A stretch of 64,000 nucleotides of DNA from Acholeplasmataceae bacterium (GCA_030603805.1 JAUVXD010000008.1:20175-84174); one strand, 5' to 3'; counted from the first letter of the stretch, positions 1 through 9,810 are shown. Notes: generated by a model from the letters alone, not told the origin. Translations and numbers: made by a program.

Positions 1-995
1 CCTGCAGTATATAAAGCAGCAGCAAGTACTTCAGCTGCAGATGCAGAGTGTTCATTAACGAGTACTTTTATGTCATAAGGTTTGGTTGTGCTCTGTCCGT
101 AAAAGCGCTGTATGGTGCCATTCGCGCTGACCATTGAAAAAAGAATTTGATCTGTATTTCTAGGTAGTAATTGTTGTACAATTCCCAGTTCACCAGAACC
201 AGAATTATGAAGTGCTGAAAGTGAACCACCTGGATTATCTCTTAAATCTAAAATTAAAGTCTTTTGTTCGGGTTCATTTAATAGTATCGATTGTTGAAGT
301 GATCTTAAGATTTGATCAAACACGATATGTGTCCCATTTGACCCACTATGACCCCCTGAAAACTGTGTAATTTTAATGTAGGCAATGTTAGCTTCATTTA
401 AATCTTTGGTATAGACTGTTGGCGTTAAGATTTCTCTAAATTCGAAGGTGACTTCAAGTTCAATTAAGTCCTGAGTTATAACAAGTAATGTCTTAATTGA
501 ACCTAGATTACCTGTTAAATATGATAAGACTTCAGTTTGGCTAGAAAGAGCATTGAAATACGTAGGAACACCAGATTCGATGATGCCCACAATCAAATCT
601 CCAGGAATTAGAAGTCCGATTAGTGAACTTCCAGTAACCAAATCTTCAATTCTTAAATTGTTACCTTCAAAGAGAAATCTAATCCCCATTCCAATAAAGG
701 ACTCATCATTTGATGGTGAAACACTTAGTGGTGTCATCACCAACCGTGTGTAGGGATCATTATGTCTTTCGGCATACGTTGAAATCATGGCTTCAAGGGA
801 ACGCACAAAAGCTTCGTGTTCATCATCGTCAGTAATGTCATATAAATAGTTTTCTTTTAGAAACCCTGTCACATATGTAAATGCGTCTTGAGCATTATCC
901 GGTTTAAGTGAGGGGACAATTCTTGTTGCATAGAGTCCAGCAAAAAACGATAACACTACAGAAACTAAAAAAAGGATACCTAATTTTCTTTGCAT
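1..995 (-). CDS. S41-family carboxyl-terminal processing protease, 3' end beyond window
   Basis: Partial gene of about 331 visible codons, running off the left edge. The ATG at 995 gives an N-terminal signal anchor (about residues 5-24), so the catalytic part should lie outside the membrane. A PDZ-like stretch around residues 85-150 (SFIGMGIRFLF onward) is followed by the S41 core (LDLRDNPGG) and the catalytic serine segment EHSASAAEV near residue 318. The catalytic lysine expected about 25 residues later falls outside the window. S41/CtpA proteases cut proteins near their C-termini; the substrate here is unknown. The start shares one base with the stop of the upstream yitT gene (TAATG), so it is probably translationally coupled. 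Confidence 0.85.
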   Translation of the reverse strand, partial: MQRKLGILFLVSVVLSFFAGLYATRIVPSLKPDNAQDAFTYVTGFLKENYLYDITDDDEHEAFVRSLEAMISTYAERHNDPYTRLVMTPLSVSPSNDESFIGMGIRFLFEGNNLRIEDLVTGSSLIGLLIPGDLIVGIIESGVPTYFNALSSQTEVLSYLTGNLGSIKTLLVITQDLIELEVTFEFREILTPTVYTKDLNEANIAYIKITQFSGGHSGSNGTHIVFDQILRSLQQSILLNEPEQKTLILDLRDNPGGSLSALHNSGSGELGIVQQLLPRNTDQILFSMVSANGTIQRFYGQSTTKPYDIKVLVNEHSASAAEVLAAALYTA

Positions 996-1852
996 TAAGA
1001 CACATCCTCTCGACTAAAGCCTTGACCTAGAGCTTCTTTTGTTTTTGTAACAAAGGTAAATGCCTTAGGATCTGCTTCTTTAATGACAATCTTAAAGTAA
1101 TAGAGTTCTCTGCGATCAACTGTACAGATGACCATTTCTTTATCTTGTTTAGAATAGCCTCCAACAACTTTGACTTTGGTGACACCGCGATCAATTTTTT
1201 CATATATTTTTTGTTGAACAAGTTCAGGGTTATCGGTGACAATAAAAATGGTATATCCTGCTTTTCCTTCTATCGCGAGACGGTCAACCAAAATAGCACC
1301 AATAATCATCGATCCTACGGCATATAAACCTAACTGGAAGTTAATGAGCATCGCAATGAATATGACGATGCCATCGGTGACATACATCGCTGTAGAAAAA
1401 GGAATATTTAAATACTTATTCATGATCCGTTGAACAATATCCATCCCACCAGTGGTTGCATTATTTCTCACCACAATTCCTAATCCAAAACCAATAAACA
1501 ACCCTCCAAAAAGTGCACCAATTAAAAGTGGACTTTCTGTCATATGTCTCATAAAAAAGTCTGATGGTACGGTAAATTCTAAGATGGCAATAATACTTGG
1601 TGAGAGAAGGGTAGCAAAAATAGTTTTGATAAAAAAGTTACGACCTAAGAAAATCCATCCGATGATGAGTAATAAAACATTGGCTGAAAACATGAAAAGT
1701 GAAACGGGGATTACATCTCTTAAAATAACTGAAATCCCCATCACACCACCGATGACTAAACCTAAAGGTAATAAGAAAAAATAGAAACCTAAGGACAACA
1801 GGATGACACCTGCAGTGATTTCTAAAATTTCACGTTTTCTTGCTTTATTCAT
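995..1852 (-). CDS. yitT: YitT-family membrane protein (DUF161 plus DUF2179)
   Basis: A 285-residue polytopic protein with about five hydrophobic segments in the first 190 residues, then a soluble C-terminal DUF2179-like domain (GYTIFIVTDNPELVQQKIYE and following). The family is common in Firmicutes; its transport function is not established. I place the start at the ATG at 1852, preceded by AGGTGA at good spacing. A GTG nine bases further upstream is the alternative. The gene overlaps the 3' end of prfB by 8 bases and the next gene by one base, which suggests one secA-prfB-yitT-S41 transcript. Confidence 0.85.
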   Translation of the reverse strand: MNKARKREILEITAGVILLSLGFYFFLLPLGLVIGGVMGISVILRDVIPVSLFMFSANVLLLIIGWIFLGRNFFIKTIFATLLSPSIIAILEFTVPSDFFMRHMTESPLLIGALFGGLFIGFGLGIVVRNNATTGGMDIVQRIMNKYLNIPFSTAMYVTDGIVIFIAMLINFQLGLYAVGSMIIGAILVDRLAIEGKAGYTIFIVTDNPELVQQKIYEKIDRGVTKVKVVGGYSKQDKEMVICTVDRRELYYFKIVIKEADPKAFTFVTKTKEALGQGFSREDVS

Positions 1853-2945
1853 GTTGTTCACCTGCTTTTAAATAAGCATTGATAAAACCATCAATTTCCC
1901 CATCCATCACCAGATCAACTTGTGAAACTTCGAAGTTTGTACGGTGATCTTTAACCATTTGATAAGGATGAAACACATACGATCTAATTTGTGACCCCCA
2001 AGCGATATCTTTTTGTTCACCTTTGATATTCCTTAAGGTTTCTTCTTGTTTTCTGACTTCTTCAGCCATCAATTTAGCTTTAAGATAACTCATCGCTTGA
2101 GCTTTATTTTTGAGTTGCGAGCGTTCATTTTGACAGGTCACGACAATATTTGTGGGTAGGTGTGTAATCCGAACAGCAGAGTCTGTTGTATTAACAGATT
2201 GCCCCCCTGCGCCACCACTTCGATAGACATCAATCTTTAAATCCTCATCTTTAATCTCAATATCGATATCTTCATCGATTTCTGGCATCACATCTAAGGA
2301 TGCGAATGAGGTATGTCTTCTTGCATTGGAATCAAAAGGTGAAATTCTAACCAATCGATGAACCCCACGTTCTGCTTTTAAATATCCATAAGCGTAGGGA
2401 CCTTTGATTAAGATGGAAACAGATTTGATACCTGCTTCTTCACCTGCTTGATAGTCTAAAACTTCGATTTTAAACCGCTTTTTTTGTGCATATCTGGTAT
2501 ACATCCGATAAAGCATATCGCACCAATCTTGAGATTCTGTACCGCCTGCACCTGGATGTAGTTCGATAATCGCATTACTGTGATCATAGGGTCCTGATAG
2601 GAGTGTTTCAACTTCAAAAGCTCTCAGCTCTTTTCGAAACTCTTCAATGTCTGATTCAAGAATCATCCATTCTTCAGTACCTTCTTCGCTAATTTCAAAC
2701 CATTCGACTAGACCTTTGAATTTCTTTTCAAGACTGTGGAGTTGATCAAGTTTTTCTCTTTTTTCTGCAACTTCCTTCGTCGTTTTTTTTGCCTCTAATG
2801 TATTTGACCAAAAATCTGGACTTTGCATTTTCTCATTGAGATGTTTGAGTGCTTCTTCAATTTTTTGTGGATTAACTGCTTTATTTAAATCATCGATGCT
2901 TTCCTTAAAGGATTGAATGATTTTATTGACTTCATACGTTTCCAC
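1845..2945 (-). CDS. prfB: Peptide chain release factor 2
   Basis: A 366-residue release factor that recognises UGA and UAA stops and triggers peptide release on the ribosome. The codon-recognition tripeptide SPF lies at residues 202-204 and the catalytic GGQ at 247-249. The start is GTG at 2945 with a strong AAGGAGG seven bases upstream. The frame is open throughout, so the programmed +1 frameshift near codon 25 seen in many prfB genes is absent. It follows secA by 12 bases, the usual Firmicutes order. Its presence argues that UGA is a stop codon here, unlike in Mycoplasma. Confidence 0.97.
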   Translation of the reverse strand: METYEVNKIIQSFKESIDDLNKAVNPQKIEEALKHLNEKMQSPDFWSNTLEAKKTTKEVAEKREKLDQLHSLEKKFKGLVEWFEISEEGTEEWMILESDIEEFRKELRAFEVETLLSGPYDHSNAIIELHPGAGGTESQDWCDMLYRMYTRYAQKKRFKIEVLDYQAGEEAGIKSVSILIKGPYAYGYLKAERGVHRLVRISPFDSNARRHTSFASLDVMPEIDEDIDIEIKDEDLKIDVYRSGGAGGQSVNTTDSAVRITHLPTNIVVTCQNERSQLKNKAQAMSYLKAKLMAEEVRKQEETLRNIKGEQKDIAWGSQIRSYVFHPYQMVKDHRTNFEVSQVDLVMDGEIDGFINAYLKAGEQHE

Positions 2946-2957
2946 AAAAACACCTCC

Positions 2958-5426
2958 TTATCGCCAAGGCAAATTGCGTTGGTTACGATTCTTTCTAACT
3001 TTGGGTTTCTTAGGACGAATATCACTACGTCCTTCATTGGTTTGTGTATTTTTAACGACTGCTTCACGTTCAACGTTGTATTGAATTTGAGCTCTAATGG
3101 CATATCGTGTAATATCTGATGAAATATTTCTAACCATGTCGTTAAACATGTCAAGACCTTGTTTTTGGTAAATAACGAGTGGACTTTGTTGACCATATGC
3201 TTGGAGTGTCACACCTTGTCTGAGTTCAGACATGGCATCGATATGACGCATCCAATAGGTATCAATCACTCGAAGCATGACAACCTTTAAAAATTCGTTA
3301 AAGATTTCTGGGGGTACAGCACCTTTTTTACGATCGAGTTCATCTTGAGCTAGTTTTAAAATATAGGTTTCTAATTCTTTTTCATCCATTGATTCGATGA
3401 CTTGTTTCTTTAACGTATCTGGATAAAAGATATTGCCGTTGAATGTTGTAATGATGTTATCATCATCGATTTCAAATTGATTTTTTCCAACAGGGTGAAT
3501 AAACTGTTGTAAGGTTTTAACTAAGGATTGACTCACTGTATTTCTGACTTGATCTTCAATCGATTCTAAGACTAAAACATCGCGTCTTTCCTTATAAATG
3601 ATTTCTCTTTGCTTACGAAGCACATCATCATATTTCAAGACATTCTTACGGGTATCATAGTTGTTGCCTTCAATACGTTTTTGTGCGGATGTAACAAATC
3701 TTGAGAAAAGTTTTGACGATAGAGGCTCCCCTGTCTGGTTGAGTCTTTCAAGCATTTCAATACGACGTTTAAAGGATTCGCCTCCAAAACGTTGCATGAG
3801 TTCATCTTCAGCTGAAATGTAAAATCTTGAGTATCCAGGGTCACCTTGACGACCCGCACGACCTCTTAACTGATTATCAATACGTCTAGATTCATGCCGT
3901 TCACTACCTATAACTGCTAAACCTCCTAAAGCAACAACGCCTTCGCCAAGTTTAATATCGGTCCCACGACCAGCCATATTGGTTGCAATGGTCACTGATC
4001 CCTTAAGACCTGCCTTCGCAACGATTTCAGCTTCTCTTTCATGGTTTTTAGCATTTAAGACTTCATGAGGAATTCTTCTTGCTTTAAGCATTCTAGATAT
4101 ATCTTCAGAGGTTTCAACAGCAATTGTACCAATCAATAGCGGTTGACCTATTTTATGACGAGCTTCAACTTCATCACAAAGTGCCTTGAACTTATCTTCA
4201 AGGTTGGCATAAATATAGTCTGGTTCGTCTTTTCTAATGACAGGGGCGTTGGTTGGGATTTCAACCACGTCCATGTTATAAATATCTCTAAATTCTTCTT
4301 CTTCAGTTTTTGCTGTCCCTGTCATACCAGAAAGCTTTTTATACATTCTAAAGAAATTCTGGTAAGTAATGGTTGCAACCGTGACTGTTTCCTTCTTGAT
4401 GGTTACGCCTTCTTTAGCTTCTAAAGCTTGGTGTAGACCTTCTGAAAATTGTCGACCGCGTAGAATACGACCCGTAAATTGGTCAACAATTAAGACTTCG
4501 TCTTGATCGACAACATATTCTTTATCTCGAGCCATAATATGATTAGCACGGAGTGCATTATTAATATGATGGACAAGGGTTACATGTTTTAAATCATAGA
4601 GGTTATCCAATTGGAAAATTTGTTCTGCACGTTTAATCCCCGATGGGGTGAGTGCAATAGACTTAGATTCTAGATCGATTTCAAAATCTTCATCACGAAT
4701 CGATTTTGCAAAACGATCCGCCGCTTGATAAAGATTATTGTTATTTTTTGCACCACCTGAAATAATTAGTGGTGTTCTTGCTTCATCAATTAAGATAGAG
4801 TCAACTTCGTCAATGATGGCATAGTTTAAACCGCGTTGAGCAACCATGTCTTTTGCATAAAGCACCATATGATCACGTAAATAGTCAAACCCGAGTTCTG
4901 AATTGGTGGAGTATAAAATGTCACAATCATAAGCTGCTTTTTTCTGTTCTCTGGTTAAATCTCTTAAATTTAATCCGACGGTTAAACCTAAGAATCTAAA
5001 AAGATCTCCAATATCGCCTTCAGCTTCACGTTTTGCAAGGTATTCGTTCACGGTTACGATATGAACACCTTCACCATTTAAAGCACTTAAATAAGCAGGC
5101 ATGACGGCAGTTAATGTTTTACCTTCACCTGTTTTCATTTCTGCGATATTCCCGTGGAAGATAGCAACCGCGCCTAAAACTTGGACATAATAAGGGAAAA
5201 GTTTAGTGACACGTCTCGAAGCTTCTCTTACAACAGCAAAAGCCTCTGGCATGATCGCATCCAGAGATTCTCCGTTTTGATATCTTTCTTTAAACCAGGT
5301 TGTCTTTAAGTTAAGTTCCTGATCAGTTAATGCAGTCATCTCAGCTTCTAAAGCAAAAACTTTATCTGCAACTTTTCTAGCATCTTTCAGCTCTTTTTTA
5401 CCTGGATCAAACCATTTTTTTAGCAT
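2958..5426 (-). CDS. secA: Preprotein translocase ATPase SecA
   Basis: An 822-residue motor ATPase that drives preproteins through SecYEG. Visible motifs are Walker A (MKTGEGKT, near residue 100), the DEAD-like DEVDSILIDEARTPL segment, and the second RecA domain motif TNMAGRGTDIKLGEGV with the QLRGRAGRQGDPG arginine-finger region. The C-terminus is short and basic (about 20 residues rich in R, K and N) and lacks the zinc-binding SEC-C tail, so SecB-type interaction is not expected. It is the first gene of its transcript and has its own promoter upstream. Confidence 0.98.
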   Translation of the reverse strand: MLKKWFDPGKKELKDARKVADKVFALEAEMTALTDQELNLKTTWFKERYQNGESLDAIMPEAFAVVREASRRVTKLFPYYVQVLGAVAIFHGNIAEMKTGEGKTLTAVMPAYLSALNGEGVHIVTVNEYLAKREAEGDIGDLFRFLGLTVGLNLRDLTREQKKAAYDCDILYSTNSELGFDYLRDHMVLYAKDMVAQRGLNYAIIDEVDSILIDEARTPLIISGGAKNNNNLYQAADRFAKSIRDEDFEIDLESKSIALTPSGIKRAEQIFQLDNLYDLKHVTLVHHINNALRANHIMARDKEYVVDQDEVLIVDQFTGRILRGRQFSEGLHQALEAKEGVTIKKETVTVATITYQNFFRMYKKLSGMTGTAKTEEEEFRDIYNMDVVEIPTNAPVIRKDEPDYIYANLEDKFKALCDEVEARHKIGQPLLIGTIAVETSEDISRMLKARRIPHEVLNAKNHEREAEIVAKAGLKGSVTIATNMAGRGTDIKLGEGVVALGGLAVIGSERHESRRIDNQLRGRAGRQGDPGYSRFYISAEDELMQRFGGESFKRRIEMLERLNQTGEPLSSKLFSRFVTSAQKRIEGNNYDTRKNVLKYDDVLRKQREIIYKERRDVLVLESIEDQVRNTVSQSLVKTLQQFIHPVGKNQFEIDDDNIITTFNGNIFYPDTLKKQVIESMDEKELETYILKLAQDELDRKKGAVPPEIFNEFLKVVMLRVIDTYWMRHIDAMSELRQGVTLQAYGQQSPLVIYQKQGLDMFNDMVRNISSDITRYAIRAQIQYNVEREAVVKNTQTNEGRSDIRPKKPKVRKNRNQRNLPWR

Positions 5427-5453
5427 AGATACACATCCTTTACGTTCGTTATT

Positions 5454-5482
5454 ATATTACTATAATAGGACCTTTTTTACAA
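5454..5482 (-). promoter_or_regulatory. Predicted sigma-A promoter of secA operon
   Basis: On the minus strand TTGTAA (5477-5482) is followed after 17 bases by TAATAT (5454-5459), about 30 bases before the secA start. The -10 is imperfect, so the assignment is moderate. Confidence 0.55.
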
Positions 5483-5593
5483 GCAGCATTCTTCTTTATG
5501 GGAGATTAAGGAAAAAAAAGAAAAACAAGGCAGAAAACACCTCGTTTCAAATGTCAAAAAATACGTCAAATGAAGATATGATAACTCAGTGGT

Positions 5594-5618
5594 TAAAAAA
5601 AGAACGCCTTAGCGTTCT
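5594..5618 (-). terminator. Intrinsic terminator after lemA
   Basis: A minus-strand hairpin with 7-bp stem AGAACGC/GCGTTCT and a 4-base loop, followed by a run of seven Ts. It ends the metK-DUF3137-lemA transcript. Confidence 0.85.
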
Positions 5619-5619
5619 C

Positions 5620-6183
5620 TTAAAAGTCAAATTTAACGTCTTCTCTTTTGATTGCTTCTGCTTCAAAGAATGCACGTTTAGTAAACTTCTTCCAGTTTGC
5701 GATAATATTACTTGGGAAAACAACAACTTTTTGATTGTAATAAGATACATTAGAGTTATATACTCTTCTTGCAGCTTGTAAAACTTCTTCAACCTCAACA
5801 GTTGCATCCATGAGTTTCATCACATTGGTATTAGCTTTTAAGTCTGGATATTGTTCGAAAACAACATTAACAGCTTGAAGTCCACGTGTGATTTGGTTGG
5901 CAAACTCTTGTTTTTCAGCAATCGGTGCACCGTGTGCAGGTTGACGCATGCCAATAACTTTGGTTAACGTTTCTTGTTCATGCTTCATGTACCCTTTTGC
6001 AGCTTGAAAAAGCTTAGAGAGCAAATCAAAACGCTTGGTTAATGCGACATCAATGCTTGATTCGGATTCATCAATTTTAATGAGCATTCTTCTGAATGCG
6101 TTGGTTGTGGAAATAATCCACCCAATGATGATGATTGCGAGTAAGCCTAAAATAAGTAATACGAGAACAATTGGATCATTCAT
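5620..6183 (-). CDS. lemA: LemA family protein
   Basis: A 187-residue protein with one N-terminal membrane segment (residues 5-27) and a mainly helical soluble domain with the family's typical region TKRFDLLSKLFQAAKGY. The N-terminus is probably extracellular and short, with the helical domain anchored at the membrane. The function of LemA proteins is not settled. The gene lies 17 bases after a DUF3137 gene; LemA and DUF3137-type proteins often sit together, suggesting a shared envelope role. Confidence 0.9.
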   Translation of the reverse strand: MNDPIVLVLLILGLLAIIIIGWIISTTNAFRRMLIKIDESESSIDVALTKRFDLLSKLFQAAKGYMKHEQETLTKVIGMRQPAHGAPIAEKQEFANQITRGLQAVNVVFEQYPDLKANTNVMKLMDATVEVEEVLQAARRVYNSNVSYYNQKVVVFPSNIIANWKKFTKRAFFEAEAIKREDVKFDF

Positions 6184-6200
6184 ATTTTTTCTTCCCCTTC

Positions 6201-7100
6201 CTAGAGTGAATTTTTAAATTTGGAACCATCTAATCTAAGTTCATTAATGATGGCAGCGATTAAGTCAATATCTGCCATAAACTCTTTAAGTGTTTCTTGG
6301 TTGATGGGTTTCTTTAGTGAAAACTCCATGTAATCCCTACGGTCATTAACACCAATATGAAGTTCGTTTTTTGCAAAATAATACAAAATCGATCCTCTAT
6401 GTAGTTTTTCAAGTTGCAGAAATTTCTCAATGGTCGTTGAAGTGATTAAATAAAAGCCATGTTCTTGAGAGGATGCATAAATAGAGAACTTTTTATTAAA
6501 CTCAATACTTTCAGTATCAATCTTGACAAGTCCTCTAGTATTCATTTGAAAACTATAACCTTCAGAGATTTTGAGGACTTCATTAAAAATTCTTTCAAAC
6601 TTATAGATGTACCATCGACCTTTAAAGTAAGTTTGATAAGACACATGGACGTTTCCTTTTGAGTCTCTAGTTTCAACACGTTCTTTTAAGTCAACATCTG
6701 AAACTTCAAATTGGACACCTTTATACTTCCCTTTAATATAATCTTCGCCATGAAACCTATCAGGTCTTTTAACCATACCCGTTGAGACAATTGTTGATGC
6801 AGGAATCGTGCCACTGGGTTGGTAAGCCACCTCATCAAATTGTTCTTTGAGTAAAGAAAGAATCATTTCTTCTTTAACAAAAACTCTAAATCCATGCGCA
6901 TGACGTGCTGCTTTTCCGCCAAAGACCATGCCTGCAACTAAAAGAATAATAGCAAAAACTAAAAAGATCATTTCAGTCATTATTGCCAAAATACCAAAAA
7001 CGATTGCAAACACAACCAATATGGTTGCTGTTTTGCTTTCCTTACTGTAACTTTGATAAGTTTTTTGTCGTAATAATTCAAATCTTTCAAGATTGTTCAT
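6201..7100 (-). CDS. DUF3137 membrane protein
   Basis: A 299-residue protein with two adjacent hydrophobic segments at about residues 25-62 and a long soluble C-terminal part matching DUF3137-type proteins (segments GEDYIKGKYKGVQFEVSDVD and FKGRWYIYKF). No catalytic motif is visible. The start has AGGTGA four bases upstream. It is the middle gene of metK-DUF3137-lemA, 20 bases after metK. The role is unknown; pairing with LemA suggests an envelope or stress function. Confidence 0.8.
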   Translation of the reverse strand: MNNLERFELLRQKTYQSYSKESKTATILVVFAIVFGILAIMTEMIFLVFAIILLVAGMVFGGKAARHAHGFRVFVKEEMILSLLKEQFDEVAYQPSGTIPASTIVSTGMVKRPDRFHGEDYIKGKYKGVQFEVSDVDLKERVETRDSKGNVHVSYQTYFKGRWYIYKFERIFNEVLKISEGYSFQMNTRGLVKIDTESIEFNKKFSIYASSQEHGFYLITSTTIEKFLQLEKLHRGSILYYFAKNELHIGVNDRRDYMEFSLKKPINQETLKEFMADIDLIAAIINELRLDGSKFKNSL

Positions 7101-7120
7101 AGGGTCACCTATCGTCTATT

Positions 7121-8269
7121 TTATAACAGTTTGCGAAATATTTCAATCTTATCAAGTTTTTCCCATGTAAAAGTATCTTCTTCACGTCCAAAATGCCCAT
7201 ATGCCGCGGTTTTCGCATAAATCGGACGCTTTAAATCTAAGGTTCTAATAATGCCAGCAGGTTTTAAGTCAAAATGTTTCTTAACTGCAGCATATATTTT
7301 TTCAAGTGCAACTTTTTCAGTACCAAAGGTATCAATCGTTAGAGATACTGGGTCAGCAATTCCAATAGCATATGCAATTTGAATTTCGCATCGATCTGCT
7401 ATACCTGAACCTACAATGTTTTTCGCAATGTATCTAGCCATGTATGCAGCACTACGATCGACTTTAGATGGGTCTTTACCTGAGAATGCACCGCCACCAT
7501 GACGTGCATATCCACCATAAGTATCCACAATAATTTTTCTACCTGTAAGACCTGCATCGCCATGAGGTCCACCCATCACAAATCTGCCTGTTGGGTTAAT
7601 TTGATAAATTGTTTCACTGGTATCATAGCCTTTAAGTATCGGTGCTAACACGTGTTCGTGAATCGCTTTTTTTAAGTCATCTTGATCCCAGTCCTCATCA
7701 TGTTGAGTCGATAAGACAACGGTATGAATGGAAACAGGTTGATTGTTTTCATCGTATTGGACTGTAACTTGGGTCTTGCCATCAGGACGAAGACCAGAAA
7801 TGATGTTTTGTTTTCTAACATAACTTAAGCGTTCAGCCAATCGGTGTGATAAATAGATGGGTAATGGCATTAATGTGATTGTTTCATTGGTTGCATAACC
7901 AAACATCAAGCCTTGATCACCTGCCCCTTGTTCTTTATGCTCTTTTTCATCAACACCCATTGCGATGTCTGGTGATTGTGGCTTAATTCTAACATCGACA
8001 ACTACATCATCAGCATTATATCCATATTCTTTTTTGTTATAGCCTATATGATGAATTGCTTGACGAACTACAGCATCAAAATCGATTTCTGCATTGGTTG
8101 TTATTTCACCAAAAAGCAACGCATAATCGGTTGTAACAGCTGTCTCACATGCAACTCTTGAATTAGGGTCTTGTGCTAAAATAGCATCTAAAATTGAATC
8201 CGAAATATAATCTGCAACTTTATCTGGATGTCCTTCTGTAACAGATTCACTACTAAATAATTTTCTCAT
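7121..8269 (-). CDS. metK: S-adenosylmethionine synthetase
   Basis: A 382-residue enzyme making SAM from methionine and ATP in the cytoplasm. Family motifs present: [16 protein letters not shown] near the N-terminus, [15 protein letters not shown] in the middle, and [19 protein letters not shown] in the last third. Length fits the family (about 380-400). It is preceded by a SAM-I riboswitch with a terminator, so transcription should fall when SAM is plentiful. Two membrane-protein genes follow closely and may share this control. Confidence 0.98.
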   Translation of the reverse strand: MRKLFSSESVTEGHPDKVADYISDSILDAILAQDPNSRVACETAVTTDYALLFGEITTNAEIDFDAVVRQAIHHIGYNKKEYGYNADDVVVDVRIKPQSPDIAMGVDEKEHKEQGAGDQGLMFGYATNETITLMPLPIYLSHRLAERLSYVRKQNIISGLRPDGKTQVTVQYDENNQPVSIHTVVLSTQHDEDWDQDDLKKAIHEHVLAPILKGYDTSETIYQINPTGRFVMGGPHGDAGLTGRKIIVDTYGGYARHGGGAFSGKDPSKVDRSAAYMARYIAKNIVGSGIADRCEIQIAYAIGIADPVSLTIDTFGTEKVALEKIYAAVKKHFDLKPAGIIRTLDLKRPIYAKTAAYGHFGREEDTFTWEKLDKIEIFRKLL

Positions 8270-8290
8270 GGTTGTTCTCCTTTTATCATA

Positions 8291-8317
8291 AAAAAATGCG
8301 CTTTTAAGGAAAAGCGC
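8291..8317 (-). terminator. Riboswitch-controlled terminator ahead of metK
   Basis: A minus-strand hairpin with 8-bp stem (GCGCTTTT/AAAAGCGC), a 4-base loop and a T run, between the SAM aptamer and the metK start. It is the expected OFF structure of the expression platform. Confidence 0.9.
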
Positions 8318-8331
8318 CTTTTTGGTTTTTT

Positions 8332-8427
8332 TCCTTATTGATGGGTGATACCCCTCGTGGAAAGCACCTAATTCAATAGGTTGCTGCTACTTCATTGGTC
8401 ACTAGCCTCCGTAGCTCTGAATAAGTG
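8332..8427 (-). ncRNA. SAM-I (S-box) riboswitch
   Basis: On the minus strand the segment carries the S-box signature in order: CTTATTCAGAG at the 5' side of P1, then GGAGG, GACCAATGAAG, CAGCAACCT, AGGTGCTTTCCAC, and a closing TCAATAAGG that pairs back to the start. It is followed by an intrinsic terminator and metK. It should bind SAM and terminate transcription early. Confidence 0.93.
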
Positions 8428-8455
8428 ATACTTATTATTTTTTAATTACCGATTT

Positions 8456-8484
8456 ATGATACACGATAAATGACTATATGTCAA
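8456..8484 (-). promoter_or_regulatory. Promoter of SAM riboswitch/metK transcript
   Basis: Minus-strand TTGACA (8479-8484), 17-base spacer, TATCAT (8456-8461), about 30 bases before the aptamer. Near-consensus sigma-A promoter. Confidence 0.85.
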
Positions 8485-8502
8485 GAAATAATCTTCCGTT
8501 TT

Positions 8503-9810
8503 TTAAAAATTATTATACATCTCATTAAACTCATCATGAAATTTTAAGAATCTTTCTTTTAAGTCGTAATCAAAATATGTACCTAAATCAGTTTGGAATG
8601 ATTTTAAAACTAAACCATGTGCCATGGGTCTTTTATAGGACTTAGGTCCTCTCATGGTGATGTATAAATCTGCAAGTAAGATGATTTGAGCATCAATTTC
8701 AGGCTGGATTACGAGCATTTCCTTTAGAAACTTTTCGTTTGCTGTATCTTCAATGTGTGCGCGTGCAATGTCTTCACATTTTTGAGCAAGTTGCATACGC
8801 TTCGCAATTTTTGAACCAAGTTCAGTTTTTTCTTTGAGGACATCATATGTTTTTTCATCATAGGTGTTCATATCATTTAAAAGATTTTTGATTTCTTGGT
8901 ATTGCAAGTGAATCATAGCATATTGATTCATGGCATCAATCCGAGTTTGTGTTAAACCATAATAATCGGCAAGTTTCATGGACATTTGCTGTACTTGATA
9001 CGCATGTCTTTTATCCATCAGTGTATATGAACTTGAAAACACCACTGAAAATAAGTCCCCAACAATATGAGAGAAATCGCCTTGTACTTGTCTGCGTTTG
9101 ATGAGTTCTTTTTTTCTTTCTTCTTGCATGTATTGTCCCATAGACACAATGGCATAAACAACAAAATAGAATAAGATAAAAAGCAGTGTTCTTAAGAGGA
9201 TATCACTGAACTCAGGTTCTTTAATAAATCTTGGAATAAATTGGAAAAATGTTTCTTCCCCAACCATGCCTTGAATGTTATAGGTCCATATGAAATGAAT
9301 GACTGTCAGCAATGCTAATAATCCTTGAAAAGACTGTGAGAGCAATTTCTTTTCTTGATATAAAGATATGACGACGACTGCATAATACATTAAAATGTAG
9401 GCTGCAGTTTCAAAATATGGATTGGTATAAAGTCTGGCATAAATCAAAATGGATGAAAAGAAAATATAAAACGCTGCAACATACATAGCAACAGACTGTT
9501 TCGTCTTATCTTGAGGATCCATATTAATCAATTTTCTTAAAAACTTATTAATGACATAAGTGAGTGGGAATGCTACAAAAGCAACTACCCAGTCTGACAC
9601 TTCATTTTGAATAAAGGATAGTAAAAACAAGATGATGGAGTACATGATGTTTGAAACAAAAACGATATTTTTGATGACAACATTTCTCCGGTAGAGAACT
9701 GCCACATCATCTGTGATATCCACACCTTGTTCAAAACCAAAAAACTTAGCGAAGATATCTTTGCCAAGTGCCTTCAAGTTGAAAATGCTTCGTTTTCTAG
9801 TCTTCCCCAC
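8503..9810 (-). CDS. Six-helix membrane protein with degenerate HD-GYP-like C-terminal domain
   Basis: A 435-residue protein. About six membrane helices lie between residues 45 and 230, then a cytoplasmic helical domain. The C-terminal part follows the HD-GYP layout: an initial helix with KLADYYGL, a later IILLADLYITMRGPKSYKRP resembling the ADVYDALTSDRPYR segment, and GTYFDYDLKERFLKF resembling the closing helix. The metal ligands are gone: the HD pair reads HL, and the HHE and GYP motifs are not recognisable. It is probably not a phosphodiesterase. It is the last gene of the priA-fmt-pgpA run. The HD-GYP relationship is inferred from motif order only. Confidence 0.5.
   Translation of the reverse strand: MGKTRKRSIFNLKALGKDIFAKFFGFEQGVDITDDVAVLYRRNVVIKNIVFVSNIMYSIILFLLSFIQNEVSDWVVAFVAFPLTYVINKFLRKLINMDPQDKTKQSVAMYVAAFYIFFSSILIYARLYTNPYFETAAYILMYYAVVVISLYQEKKLLSQSFQGLLALLTVIHFIWTYNIQGMVGEETFFQFIPRFIKEPEFSDILLRTLLFILFYFVVYAIVSMGQYMQEERKKELIKRRQVQGDFSHIVGDLFSVVFSSSYTLMDKRHAYQVQQMSMKLADYYGLTQTRIDAMNQYAMIHLQYQEIKNLLNDMNTYDEKTYDVLKEKTELGSKIAKRMQLAQKCEDIARAHIEDTANEKFLKEMLVIQPEIDAQIILLADLYITMRGPKSYKRPMAHGLVLKSFQTDLGTYFDYDLKERFLKFHDEFNEMYNNF

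Noticed and set aside
1452..1784. 110-codon plus-strand frame
   Set aside because: Lies wholly antisense to yitT membrane helices; no ribosome site and composition typical of a mirrored frame.
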